Source: Streptomyces rugosispiralis (lineage in GTDB: Bacteria; Actinomycetota; Actinomycetes; Streptomycetales; Streptomycetaceae). From it: a stretch of 64,000 nucleotides of DNA. Below, one piece after another: positions 15,833 through 23,513 of this stretch. The position numbers were made by a program, and so were the translations under genes. The stretch spans positions 89,426 through 153,425 of the forward strand of contig NZ_JANIAA010000021.1 in the NCBI RefSeq assembly GCF_024505145.1, given 5' to 3'. Within the stretch, counting starts at the first letter, position 1. Each line of letters opens with the position of its first letter. The notes below the pieces were generated by a model. The model was not told the DNA's origin. It was given only the letters and a program-made list of their open reading frames with translations, and made no database searches.

Positions 15833-18433
15833 GTGTCTGTGGACACGGCGGACCCGCCAGCCGACCAGGAGCCGTCCGGACAGGCGTCGCCGCCGAGTTC
15901 GCGGTCCCGGAGCACGACGGGGCCCACGGCGGGGCGTACGACGGATCGCGACGCGGGCCGCGCGGCGGGCCGTAGGACGGAAGCCCTCGGCGCGCTCCTC
16001 GACCGCTGGCCGTTCCGGCGGAAGCTCAACGTCCTGGTCATCGTGCCGCTGACGGTCGTCGGCGTACTCCTCGGCCTCGCCGTGAACGGCGAGGTGCAGC
16101 AGGCCCTGGACGCCGACCGGATCGCCGGGCGGGTGCGTGACAGCGGCCAGGTGGCCCGGCTGGTCAACGACGTACAGGCCGAGCACCGGGAGGCGCTCCT
16201 GCTCTCCGTCGAGCAGGAGTCGGTCCGCCCCGGGGCCACCCTCCCGTCCACCGCCGACTACCGCCGGGCGCAGCGGGTCACCGATGAGCGGGCCGCCGAG
16301 GTGCGTTCGGCGTTCGGCTCCGCCCTGCCGAAGGACGAGGCCCAGGCCCTCGGCTACGTCAAGCGTCTGAGCGTGCTGCGGGAGAAGGTGGAACGGGGCG
16401 CGGTGCCCGCCGCCGGTATCGACCCCGCGTACGCCGCCGCCGTCGGCTATCTCATCGACGGCATCGGGCTCGACCACTTCTCCGACAGCCCCTCGTCCTC
16501 CGCCGTCGAGCTGGTGGACGCCGTGATGCGCGCCGACGCCGCCCACGCGGCCTTCGAGGGCGGAGTGTTCTCCGCCCAGACCAGGGACGCCAACGGCGTC
16601 ACCGAGTACACCCGCGCGGTCGGCGCCCACCGGGTCTACGAGGAGCAGTCGGAACGTTTCGCCAGGATCGCCGACCCCGATCAGGTCCTGCGCCTCGACG
16701 GCATCGAGCGGAACGCCGAGGCGAACGGCATCGAGGCCCGGTTCGCCCAGCTCCAGATCGACCCCAGCTCCCTCCAGGGCCAGTCGACACGGCAGCTCCG
16801 CGCGGCGATGGCCCAGGGCAACCGGCAGGCCGAGGCCCGCCTCGGGATCGCCCGCTCGCTGATCGGCGAGATCGCCGACCGGGCCGAGGGCGCCTCCAGC
16901 GACGCCCTGTACAAGGCGCTGGCCCTGCTCGCCCTCGCCGTCCTCGGCTTCGCCGCCTGGCTGACGTTCTCGTTCCTGGTCCGGCGCTCCGTCGTACGCC
17001 CCCTGGCCGCCCTCACCGGCGCCGCCCACCAGGTGGTCGCGGTGGCCGACGAGGAGCTCGCCAAGGTCGAGGACGAGGACGACGACACGACCGACACCAC
17101 CCCGCTGCGGCCCCGGCCGATCCCGGTCCCGGTGCGCGACGAGATCGGCGATCTGGCCGAGGCGTTCAACCAGGTGCAGGTCACCGCCGCGGCGCTGCTG
17201 GAACGGCAGGTGCTCAGCCGCCGCAACGTCGGCGAGATGTTCGGCAACGTCGGCCGCCGGGTCAGCAACCTCACCACCCGCCAGCTCACCCTGATCGACG
17301 CCGTAGAACGCGATGAGACCTCTCCCGACATCCTGGAGCGGCTCTACCGCATCGACCACATCGCCGTACGCCTCCAGCGCAACGCCGACAGCCTGATGCT
17401 GCTCGCCGGAATCCGGGAGGCCGAGCTGGACGCCCGGCCGACGACGCTGGCCGATGTCATCCGCGCGGCGCTCGGCCAGATCGAGGGGTACCAGCGGGTG
17501 TCCCTGCGGTCCGAGACCGAGGTCACGGTCGCGCCCGACATCACCGGCGACCTCACGCTGATGCTGGCCGAGTTGCTGGAGAACGCGGTCTCGTTCTCCC
17601 CGTCCGACACCCCCGTCGAGGTTGTCGTCCGGCCCGGCACCGATGTCACGGCGGACGGCGGGGCGCTGATCGAGGTCATCGACCACGGGCTCGGCCTGGC
17701 CGGGGAACGCCTCGAGGAGGAGAACGCCCGCCTGGTGCGCCGCGAGCGGCTCGACCTCGTACCGACCAAGGTGCTCGGCCTCTTCGTGGTCGGCAGCCTC
17801 GCCCGGCGCTGGGGCATCCGGGTCACGCTGAGCCGTACGCCGGGCGGCGGGGTCACCGGCAGTGTGTGGGTGCCGTCGGCGCTGTTGGTGGCGCGGGGGG
17901 CGGGGGAGGAGCCATCGGGCACGGGGTCGGTCGCGGCTTCGGGGCCGGGGCCGGGTAAGGGCGCGGCGGGAGCCGGGCGGGAGCCCGCGTCCGCGCCCGC
18001 CACCGCGCCTTCGCCGGTACGGGCCTCCGCCACCGCGCCCGAGCGGCGCCCGGCGGTGCCGGTGACGGAGTCGGGTCTGCCGCGGCGCGTCCCGGCGACG
18101 TCCCGTACGAACGCGGAGCCGGCCGGCGCCGCGAAGGGGACGCCGACCGCGAACGAGCCGAACGCCGCCCAGGCCGCCGCCCCCGGCTCCCGTCCCCTCC
18201 GCCGCCGGGTCCGGGGCGCGACGCTCGACAAGACCACCTCACCGGCCGACCGGGCGATCCCAGCGACGCGCCGACCCGCCGACGCCGACGCGGTTCGCTC
18301 CGAACTTGACGAGTTCGAGGCGGCCGTACGCAGGGCGGAGCAGGACAGCGCCGCCGCCGCCCCGGCCGAAGCCATGCCATCGACACATCAGCGACCCCGG
18401 AAGGAGTCGGGCAGTGACCACGCCGACAGATAA
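15833..18433 (+). CDS. cvnA: conservon sensor kinase-like protein CvnA
   Basis: 866 aa from a GTG at 15833 with AGGAGG six bases upstream. Order: a short disordered N-terminus; membrane helix at about 65-85 (LNVLVIVPLTVVGVLLGLAV); an extracellular nitrate/nitrite-sensing-like helical domain to about 360; a second membrane helix (ALALLALAVLGFAAWLTFSFLV); a HAMP-like linker; a helical segment with IDHIAVRLQRNADSLMLLAG; and a histidine-kinase ATPase domain with N box ELLENAVSFSP and G box DHGLGL. A long Pro/Ala-rich C-terminal tail follows. It is the membrane receptor of the conservon and is thought to talk to CvnB-D at the inner face of the membrane. Its end overlaps cvnB by 20 bases. Confidence 0.94.
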   Translation: MSVDTADPPADQEPSGQASPPSSRSRSTTGPTAGRTTDRDAGRAAGRRTEALGALLDRWPFRRKLNVLVIVPLTVVGVLLGLAVNGEVQQALDADRIAGRVRDSGQVARLVNDVQAEHREALLLSVEQESVRPGATLPSTADYRRAQRVTDERAAEVRSAFGSALPKDEAQALGYVKRLSVLREKVERGAVPAAGIDPAYAAAVGYLIDGIGLDHFSDSPSSSAVELVDAVMRADAAHAAFEGGVFSAQTRDANGVTEYTRAVGAHRVYEEQSERFARIADPDQVLRLDGIERNAEANGIEARFAQLQIDPSSLQGQSTRQLRAAMAQGNRQAEARLGIARSLIGEIADRAEGASSDALYKALALLALAVLGFAAWLTFSFLVRRSVVRPLAALTGAAHQVVAVADEELAKVEDEDDDTTDTTPLRPRPIPVPVRDEIGDLAEAFNQVQVTAAALLERQVLSRRNVGEMFGNVGRRVSNLTTRQLTLIDAVERDETSPDILERLYRIDHIAVRLQRNADSLMLLAGIREAELDARPTTLADVIRAALGQIEGYQRVSLRSETEVTVAPDITGDLTLMLAELLENAVSFSPSDTPVEVVVRPGTDVTADGGALIEVIDHGLGLAGERLEEENARLVRRERLDLVPTKVLGLFVVGSLARRWGIRVTLSRTPGGGVTGSVWVPSALLVARGAGEEPSGTGSVAASGPGPGKGAAGAGREPASAPATAPSPVRASATAPERRPAVPVTESGLPRRVPATSRTNAEPAGAAKGTPTANEPNAAQAAAPGSRPLRRRVRGATLDKTTSPADRAIPATRRPADADAVRSELDEFEAAVRRAEQDSAAAAPAEAMPSTHQRPRKESGSDHADR

Positions 18434-18884
18434 GAGCGGTACCGCTGAGCGGGAAGCCACCGATCTGCGGGCCGCCGCGGCCGACTTCACCTGGCTGCTG
18501 GACCGATTCGCCACCCAGACCGCCGGTGTCGTCGACGCCATCGCGGTCTCCTCCGACGGTCTGCTGATCGCCGTCTCCCAACTGCGGGAACAGGCCGACT
18601 CCGAGCGGCTCGCCGCGATCGTCTCCGGTGTCACCAGCCTCGCCGCCGGCGCCTCCGGAAACTACGGCCTGGGCGATCTCAACAAGGTCATCATCGATCT
18701 CGAGGGCGGCCATGTACTGGTGTCGTCCATCGGCTGCGGTGCCGTGCTCGGCGTGGTGACCACGAAGGAGGCGAAGCTGGGCAACATCGCGTATGAGATG
18801 ACCCTCTTCGCCAACCGGGCCGGGACCGCGCTCACCCCGCAGCTCGTCATGGAGCTGAAGAAGAGCGCCGGGTCCGTCGGCTGA
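18414..18884 (+). CDS. cvnB: conservon roadblock/LC7 protein CvnB
   Basis: 156 aa from a GTG at 18414 with AAGGAG upstream, starting inside the 3' end of cvnA. The body (DLRAAAADFTWLLDRFATQTAGVVDAIAVSSDGLLIAVS through GNYGLGDLNKVIIDLEGGHVLVSSIG) is a roadblock/LC7 fold, as in MglB, which acts on small GTPases. In conservons CvnB is thought to dimerise and act on the GTPase CvnD. The protein ends with LTPQLVMELKKSA, as its relatives do. Confidence 0.94.
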   Translation: MTTPTDKSGTAEREATDLRAAAADFTWLLDRFATQTAGVVDAIAVSSDGLLIAVSQLREQADSERLAAIVSGVTSLAAGASGNYGLGDLNKVIIDLEGGHVLVSSIGCGAVLGVVTTKEAKLGNIAYEMTLFANRAGTALTPQLVMELKKSAGSVG

Positions 18885-18918
18885 CGGGGCGAGCGGCGCA
18901 TGGAGGAGGGGGGTCGAG

Positions 18919-19563
18919 ATGGTCGCCGGTGAACCGGTACCGCACGATGCGGTACCGCACGATGCGGCAGCGCGGGAGGCGGCGGGGCACGAGGCGGAGG
19001 ACGGCGTCCGGGCCGCCCCGGAGCCGCCCGAGCCGGTCGAACGGACCGGGCCCGGGGAGACGCCGGAGCGGGACGGGCCCGTAGGGGCGGCCGGGCAGGC
19101 CGACCGCCCCGAAGCGCGGCCGGAGCCGCCCGAGCCCGTCGAGGCGCCCGAACTCGTCGAGCTGTCCGGGCCCGTCGAGCCCGCCGTCCGTGCTTCCGCC
19201 GTCCGCCCGTTCCTGCTGACCGCGGGCAGGGTGGCCGGGAGCGGCGCCGCGCCACCGCTCCCGGTCGAGACCCAGATCGTGGCGACGCCGGACGGGCTGT
19301 CCGCCCTGCGGTCGCTCGCCTTCGAACGCCGCGACATCGTCGCCGCCTGCCGACGTCCCCAGTCGGTGGCGGAGCTGGCCGCCCGGCTGCACTTGCACCT
19401 CAACGTGGTCCGGGTCCTCGCGGAGGACCTGTGCGCCGCGGGACATCTGGCGGTCCACGTCCCGAACGCCGGGACCGTCCACGACATCTCCGTACTGCGA
19501 AGGGTTATCGATGGTCTCCGTGCCGTCCCCGACTCACGGGGCTCACTCCGCGACAGCGGTTGA
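18919..19563 (+). CDS. cvnC: conservon DUF742 protein CvnC
   Basis: 214 aa. The conserved DUF742 core starts at VRPFLLTAGRV (about residue 95) and contains ETQIVATPDGLSALRSLAFERRDIVAACRRPQSVAELAARLHLHLNVVRVLAEDL, a winged-helix-like segment. The first about 90 residues are an unusual Pro/Glu-rich extension made of PEPPEPVE-like repeats, so the protein is much longer than typical CvnC (about 120-130 aa). The GGAGGAGG 12 bases upstream supports the ATG. Its 3' end overlaps cvnD by 53 bases. Confidence 0.92.
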   Translation: MVAGEPVPHDAVPHDAAAREAAGHEAEDGVRAAPEPPEPVERTGPGETPERDGPVGAAGQADRPEARPEPPEPVEAPELVELSGPVEPAVRASAVRPFLLTAGRVAGSGAAPPLPVETQIVATPDGLSALRSLAFERRDIVAACRRPQSVAELAARLHLHLNVVRVLAEDLCAAGHLAVHVPNAGTVHDISVLRRVIDGLRAVPDSRGSLRDSG

Positions 19564-20128
19564 AGAACCGCCACTGCCGGTCAAGCTGGTCATCGCCGGT
19601 GGCTTCGGGGTCGGCAAGACCACGGCGGTGGGCGCGATCTCCGAGATCCGGCCGCTGACCACGGAGGCGCTGATCACGGAGGTCGCGGCGGGCGTGGACG
19701 ACCTCACCCACACCCCCGGCAAGACCACCACCACGGTCGCCATGGACTTCGGCGTGATCACCATCGACCCGAAGCTGAAGCTGTATCTGTTCGGCACGCC
19801 GGGCCAGGACCGCTTCGGCTTCATGTGGGACGACGTGGTCGAGGGCGCACTCGGCGGCCTGGTGATCGTGGACACCCGCCGTCTGGACGACTGCTACGCG
19901 GCGGTGGACTACTTCGAGCACAAGGACATCCCCTTCGCCGTGGCCATCAACGCCTTCGACGGCGAGGTCCAGCACGATCTGGACGAGGTCCGCTGGGCCC
20001 TGGACATCTCCGAGCACGTTCCGCTGATCGTCTTCGACGCCCGTGAGACGGGTTCGGTCCGCGACGCGCTCCTGGTCGTCCTCGACGTGGCCCTGTCCCG
20101 CGCCCAGTCCGCCGCCAACCCGGTCTGA
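19511..20128 (+). CDS. cvnD: conservon GTP-binding protein CvnD
   Basis: 205 aa. P-loop GGFGVGKTT at about residues 30-38, switch region KTTTTVAMDFGVI, G3 motif LFGTPGQDRF, and NAFDG where classical GTPases have NKxD, the usual variation for this family. It is the output switch of the conservon and is related to MglA-like small GTPases. Its translation starts well inside cvnC. In the spacer after it lies a decayed regulator gene rather than a cytochrome P450, which some conservons carry. Confidence 0.94.
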   Translation: MVSVPSPTHGAHSATAVEEPPLPVKLVIAGGFGVGKTTAVGAISEIRPLTTEALITEVAAGVDDLTHTPGKTTTTVAMDFGVITIDPKLKLYLFGTPGQDRFGFMWDDVVEGALGGLVIVDTRRLDDCYAAVDYFEHKDIPFAVAINAFDGEVQHDLDEVRWALDISEHVPLIVFDARETGSVRDALLVVLDVALSRAQSAANPV

Positions 20129-20149
20129 CGGGACGCAGCGGAACGGCCG

Positions 20150-20433
20150 GCGACACCGACGACGATCCTCCGATCCCCCAAGACGAGCGTGACGGCCCCG
20201 GACAGGACCGTGAACCAGTCCCTGCCCGGATGGACCTTCAGCGCCTCGGCGCTGGCCGGAGCCGGTTTGGTGAGGCGCAGCTTGGCCACGGTGACCCCGG
20301 GCTGCCGGTTCAGCATCCAGGTGGTCAGCCCGCGCGCCGCGTCATGCTGCGGCCGGATGATCACGTCGCCGTCGGCGGTCGACTCCACCAGCTGATCCAG
20401 ACTGGTCCCCAGGGCCCGCGCTATCGCGCTCAA
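20150..20433 (-). pseudogene. remnant of an XRE-type regulator with cupin domain
   Basis: The frame reads SAIARALGTSLDQLVESTADGD at 20433 and onward, then RGLTTWMLNRQPGVTVAKLRL and HPGRDWFTVLSGAVTLVLGDRRIVV. This is the end of a helix-turn-helix domain joined to the first half of a cupin, as in XRE-cupin regulators. The HTH core (about 60 residues) is missing upstream, and only a TTG could start the frame. The cupin is cut off near 20150, just before the cvnD stop, so both ends are lost. The palindrome it presumably bound survives at 20448-20466. Confidence 0.7.
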
Positions 20434-20447
20434 CTGATGCGCTGCCC

Positions 20448-20466
20448 TCTTGCGTCATACGCAAGA
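20448..20466. promoter_or_regulatory. palindrome beside a decayed regulator
   Basis: Arms TCTTGCGT and ACGCAAGA with a CAT spacer form a perfect 19-base dyad. It sits between the XRE-cupin remnant and the divergent methyltransferase gene, 40 bases before that gene's ATG, the usual place for such a regulator's operator. Confidence 0.65.
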
Positions 20467-20505
20467 TGGTATGTCGTTGAGGCAAGGTCCACTTACGCTC
20501 GAAAC

Positions 20506-21381
20506 ATGACGGACCACCACCACGAGCACCACCACGAGCACCATCACCATCACCACGGCGACGCGGGCGACTCGGGCTGGGCCGAACTCCTGGATCTCGA
20601 CGCCGAAGTCCTGCACGCCTACCTGTCCGAAGTGACGTCTCGGCTGGCCCAGTTGACGCGCGACGACCCGCCCCGCCGCCTCCTCGACCTGGGCAGCGGC
20701 ACCGGCACCGGAACCCTCGCCCTGCTCGGGCGCTTCGAGATCGCCGAGGCGATCGCCGTCGACCGGTCCCCCGACCTCCTGGACCATCTGCGGGGCAAGG
20801 CCCGCGCACGCGGAGTGGCGGACCGCGTCCGAACCGTCCAGGCGGATCTCGACGGCACCTGGCCGGACTTCGGTCCCGTGGACCTGGTGTGGGCGTCGGC
20901 GTCCGTCCACCACCTCGCCGACCCCGACCGGGGCTTGCGCGAGGTCTTCGAGCGGCTGCGCCCCGGCGGTCTCCTGGCCGTGATCGAGATGGCCGGCTTC
21001 CCGCGCTTCCTCCCCGAGGACGTCGGCCGCGGGCGGCCCGGCCTGGAAGCCCGCTGCCACGCCGTACAGGCCCAGGAACACGCCGAGCGGATGCCGGAGC
21101 TGGGTTCCGACTGGGGCCCTCGCCTCTCCCGCGCCGGATTCACCGTCGTGACGGAACACCCCTTCGCCATCGATCTGCGTCCCCCGCTGCCCGAGCCCAC
21201 CGGCCGCTACGCCCAGGCGTTCCTCCGCCGTATGCGGTCCCATGTGGCGGAGCGCCTGAGCCCCGAAGACCTGGCCACCCTCGACCACCTCATCGACAGC
21301 GACGGCCCGGACGGCGTGCTGCGACGCGACGACCTCGCCGTCCGCGCCGAGCGCACTCTGTGGGCGGCCCGCCGCCCGTGA
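20506..21381 (+). CDS. class I SAM-dependent methyltransferase with His-rich N-terminus
   Basis: 291 aa. SAM motif I is RLLDLGSGTGTGTLALL, motif II is AIAVDRSPDLLDHL, followed by DLVWASASVHHLADPDRGLREVFERLRPGGLLAVIE, typical of a Methyltransf_11/25 fold. The N-terminus (MTDHHHEHHHEH and on) has eleven or so histidines within 18 residues, which could bind metal. The substrate is unknown. The ATG follows closely on promoter-like sequence, so a leaderless or very short-leader mRNA is possible. Divergent XRE-cupin regulators normally accompany this kind of gene. Here the regulator is a remnant. Confidence 0.88.
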   Translation: MTDHHHEHHHEHHHHHHGDAGDSGWAELLDLDAEVLHAYLSEVTSRLAQLTRDDPPRRLLDLGSGTGTGTLALLGRFEIAEAIAVDRSPDLLDHLRGKARARGVADRVRTVQADLDGTWPDFGPVDLVWASASVHHLADPDRGLREVFERLRPGGLLAVIEMAGFPRFLPEDVGRGRPGLEARCHAVQAQEHAERMPELGSDWGPRLSRAGFTVVTEHPFAIDLRPPLPEPTGRYAQAFLRRMRSHVAERLSPEDLATLDHLIDSDGPDGVLRRDDLAVRAERTLWAARRP

Positions 21382-21385
21382 CCCG

Positions 21386-22093
21386 TCAACGGGCCGGCGG
21401 AAGCCCGAGGAAGTCGGCGAGCTGTTCGATCGCGTGGTCGAAGAACTCGTCCGTGGGGTCCACGCTGCCGACGAACTGACCGAACAGCTCGAAGCTCAGC
21501 ATCCCGAACAACTGCGTCCACACCACGATGCCGCGGTTGAGCGTCTCCAGCGGCAGATCCGGCGCGATCCGCTCGCCGTCCGGCGCGACCAGCTCGCCCA
21601 GTGCCCGCAACTGACCGGCCAGGCCGTCGGTCAGGGGCGGGCCTTCGAACGCGGGCACGGGGTTCGTCTCCCGCAGGAGCCTGATCAGGACCAGCGGTAC
21701 GCGCGCCGCCGAGGCGACCGTGTCCTGCGGGGCGGCGTATCCCGGGATCGGCGAACCGTAGATCAGGGCGTACTCATGCGGGTTGGCCCGCGCCCAGTCC
21801 CGGACCGCGTGACACGCCTTGCGCCAGCGCTCCCGCGGCGCGCCCCCCTCCGCGGCCTTCTCCGCCTGCTCGCCCATCGCGTCGTACGCGTCGATGATCA
21901 ACGCGGTGAGCAGCTCGTCCCTGCTGGCGAAGTAGCGGTAGAGGGCCGACGACACCATGCCCAGCTCCCGGGCGACCGAGCGCAACGAGAGTTTCTGGGC
22001 GCCGTCCACCGCGAGCTGTCGCCGGGCCTCGTTCTTGATCTCCTGCGTGAGCTCCGCCCGAGCCCGGTCCCTGGCTGTCCGACTGGCGTTCAT
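21386..22093 (-). CDS. TetR/AcrR family regulator
   Basis: 235 aa. The N-terminal HTH reads LTQEIKNEARRQLAVDGAQKLSLRSVARELGMVSSALYRYFASRDELLTALI. A C-terminal TetR ligand domain follows, with DAYDAMGEQAEKAA and EYALIYGSPIPGYAAP, the latter motif common in the TetR_C WHG-domain subgroup. It is divergent from a deazaflavin-type oxidoreductase gene, and two near-identical dyads lie between them, so it very likely represses that gene and itself. Its end is five bases from the methyltransferase stop (convergent). Confidence 0.92.
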   Translation of the reverse strand: MNASRTARDRARAELTQEIKNEARRQLAVDGAQKLSLRSVARELGMVSSALYRYFASRDELLTALIIDAYDAMGEQAEKAAEGGAPRERWRKACHAVRDWARANPHEYALIYGSPIPGYAAPQDTVASAARVPLVLIRLLRETNPVPAFEGPPLTDGLAGQLRALGELVAPDGERIAPDLPLETLNRGIVVWTQLFGMLSFELFGQFVGSVDPTDEFFDHAIEQLADFLGLPPAR

Positions 22094-22132
22094 ACCGACA
22101 GTGTGCCATGGACGAGAGCGGCGCACGACTCC

Positions 22133-22200
22133 GAGAGCACTGCTCTTGACTTGTGGGCGGGGTTCGGTGTTCAGTGATCTCAACAGAGAGCATTGCTCTC
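22133..22200. promoter_or_regulatory. paired TetR operators between tetR and the oxidoreductase gene
   Basis: GAGAGC-ACT-GCTCTT (22133-22147) and GAGAGC-ATT-GCTCTC (22186-22200) share arms and a three-base spacer. They are 53 bases apart, about five helical turns. A TTGACT (22146-22151) at the edge of the first could be a -35 box for the rightward gene, so the two sites would flank its promoter. Confidence 0.8.
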
Positions 22201-22247
22201 GCCGCCTGAACACCACTCTCGCACGCCGGGAGTCGAAGAGGGATGAC

Positions 22248-22697
22248 ATGACCGAGCTCCGCAACCTCAAGCCCAGCAAGTTCGACAGGATCTTCAACGG
22301 CCTCGCCAAGCGCCTGACGAAGCTCGGCATCGGCCTGGCCGGGAGCCAGATCCTGGCCGTTCGCGGCCGTAAGAGCGGCGAGTGGCGCACCACCCCGGTC
22401 AACCCGCTCACCCTGCACGGCGAGCGCTACCTCGTCGCCCCGCGCGGCCACACCCAGTGGGTGCGCAATATGCGCGCGGCCGGCGGCGGCGAACTGCGGC
22501 TGGGCCGCAGGGTGGAGCCGTTCACCGCCGTCGAGGTCGAGGACGGCGTGAAGCCGGAGATCCTGCGGCTGTACCTGAAGAAGTGGGCGTGGGAGGTCGG
22601 CCGCTTCTTCGACGGTGTCGACGCGCAATCGAGCGACGAGAAGCTGCTGGAGATCGCGCCTGGATTCCCGGTGTTCAGGATCAGCGCGCGGGGCTGA
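22248..22697 (+). CDS. nitroreductase/deazaflavin (F420)-dependent oxidoreductase family protein
   Basis: 149 aa, the usual length for the Ddn-like split-barrel family. Typical motifs are LAGSQILAVRGRKSGEWRTTPVNPLTLHGERYLVAPRGHTQWVRNMRAAGGGELRLGRR. Members bind F420 (some FMN) and reduce quinones, nitro compounds or other acceptors. AGAGGGATGAC upstream gives a weak ribosome site. Probably controlled by the divergent TetR regulator. The substrate cannot be inferred. Confidence 0.9.
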   Translation: MTELRNLKPSKFDRIFNGLAKRLTKLGIGLAGSQILAVRGRKSGEWRTTPVNPLTLHGERYLVAPRGHTQWVRNMRAAGGGELRLGRRVEPFTAVEVEDGVKPEILRLYLKKWAWEVGRFFDGVDAQSSDEKLLEIAPGFPVFRISARG

Positions 22698-22769
22698 CCC
22701 GCGGGCCGCCTCCCCTCGACGCGTTCCACCGACCGCTTTACCCAACTCGCCCACGACGAAGGGAAACCC

Positions 22770-23453
22770 ATGTCCGGCAACCGCCCGTCGCCCTCGCGGA
22801 ACCACGTACGCACCACCGCGCTCACGATCGCGCTCGCCGCCGCGGGCGTACTCGGGACGGCCGCCCCGCAGGCCCAAGCCGCACCAGCGAGAGCGAAGGC
22901 CGCCCAGGCCGCCCACCACAACGACCCCTCCACCTGCCGCGGCGAGGGCGTCGACCCCACGGCCCGGATCCGCTACCGGTCCGACGTCGTGATCAAGGCT
23001 CCGCTGAGCACCGTCTTCGCGCTGCAGACCGACGTGGAGCGCTGGCCGGGCTGGCAGCCCTCCGTCCGCACCATGGAACGCCTCGACCCCGGCCCGCTCC
23101 GGAAGGGTTCCCGGTTCCGGTGGACCACCCCGGCGCCGGCCACCCCGACCACCCCCGCCACCACCCTCGACATCACCTCCACCGTTCATCAGCTCAAGCG
23201 CGACTCCTGCATCCGGTGGAGCGGACCCGCGATCGGCGAAGGGCTGCGCATCGACGAGGGCGTCCATGTGTGGACCTTCACCAAGGTCGGGGGAGGCGTC
23301 CGGGTCCACACCGAGGAAACGTGGCGGGGCGACCAGGTCGAAGCGGATGTCCCCACCGCGACCGAGGCCCTGGGCCAGGGCCTCGAAGCGTGGTTGAGCG
23401 ATCTGAAGACCACCGCCGAGGCCGCCAACCGCCATGACCGGCGGCCTCTTTGA
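22770..23453 (+). CDS. secreted SRPBCC (START-like/polyketide cyclase) protein
   Basis: 227 aa. Signal peptide NHVRTTALTIALAAAGVLGTAAPQAQA with a likely cleavage after AQA. The mature part has the SRPBCC fold markers IRYRSDVVIKAPLSTVFALQTDVERWPGWQPSV and LRIDEGVHVWTFTKVGGGVRVHTEETWRGD. Members bind hydrophobic ligands in a deep cavity, and secreted examples are less common. It lies 72 bases after the oxidoreductase gene and may be cotranscribed with it. A hairpin terminator overlaps its last codons. Confidence 0.85.
   Translation: MSGNRPSPSRNHVRTTALTIALAAAGVLGTAAPQAQAAPARAKAAQAAHHNDPSTCRGEGVDPTARIRYRSDVVIKAPLSTVFALQTDVERWPGWQPSVRTMERLDPGPLRKGSRFRWTTPAPATPTTPATTLDITSTVHQLKRDSCIRWSGPAIGEGLRIDEGVHVWTFTKVGGGVRVHTEETWRGDQVEADVPTATEALGQGLEAWLSDLKTTAEAANRHDRRPL
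23418..23448 (+). terminator. hairpin terminator in the 3' end of the SRPBCC gene
   Basis: Arms GAGGCCGCC and GGCGGCCTC with a 13-base loop are followed by TTTGACTT. The hairpin is formed by the last codons of the gene, and the stop is at 23453. Confidence 0.55.
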
Positions 23454-23513
23454 CTTCACCCATGAGTGATGCATAACTGTTCGCCGCAGGTCGTACGGCT
23501 CTGGAGGCGCTCC

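Noticed and set aside
23466..23513. N-terminal extension of the P450 from an upstream ATG
   Set aside because: The GTG at 23514 has a well-placed GGAGG; the upstream ATG has none, and the extra residues do not resemble P450 sequence.
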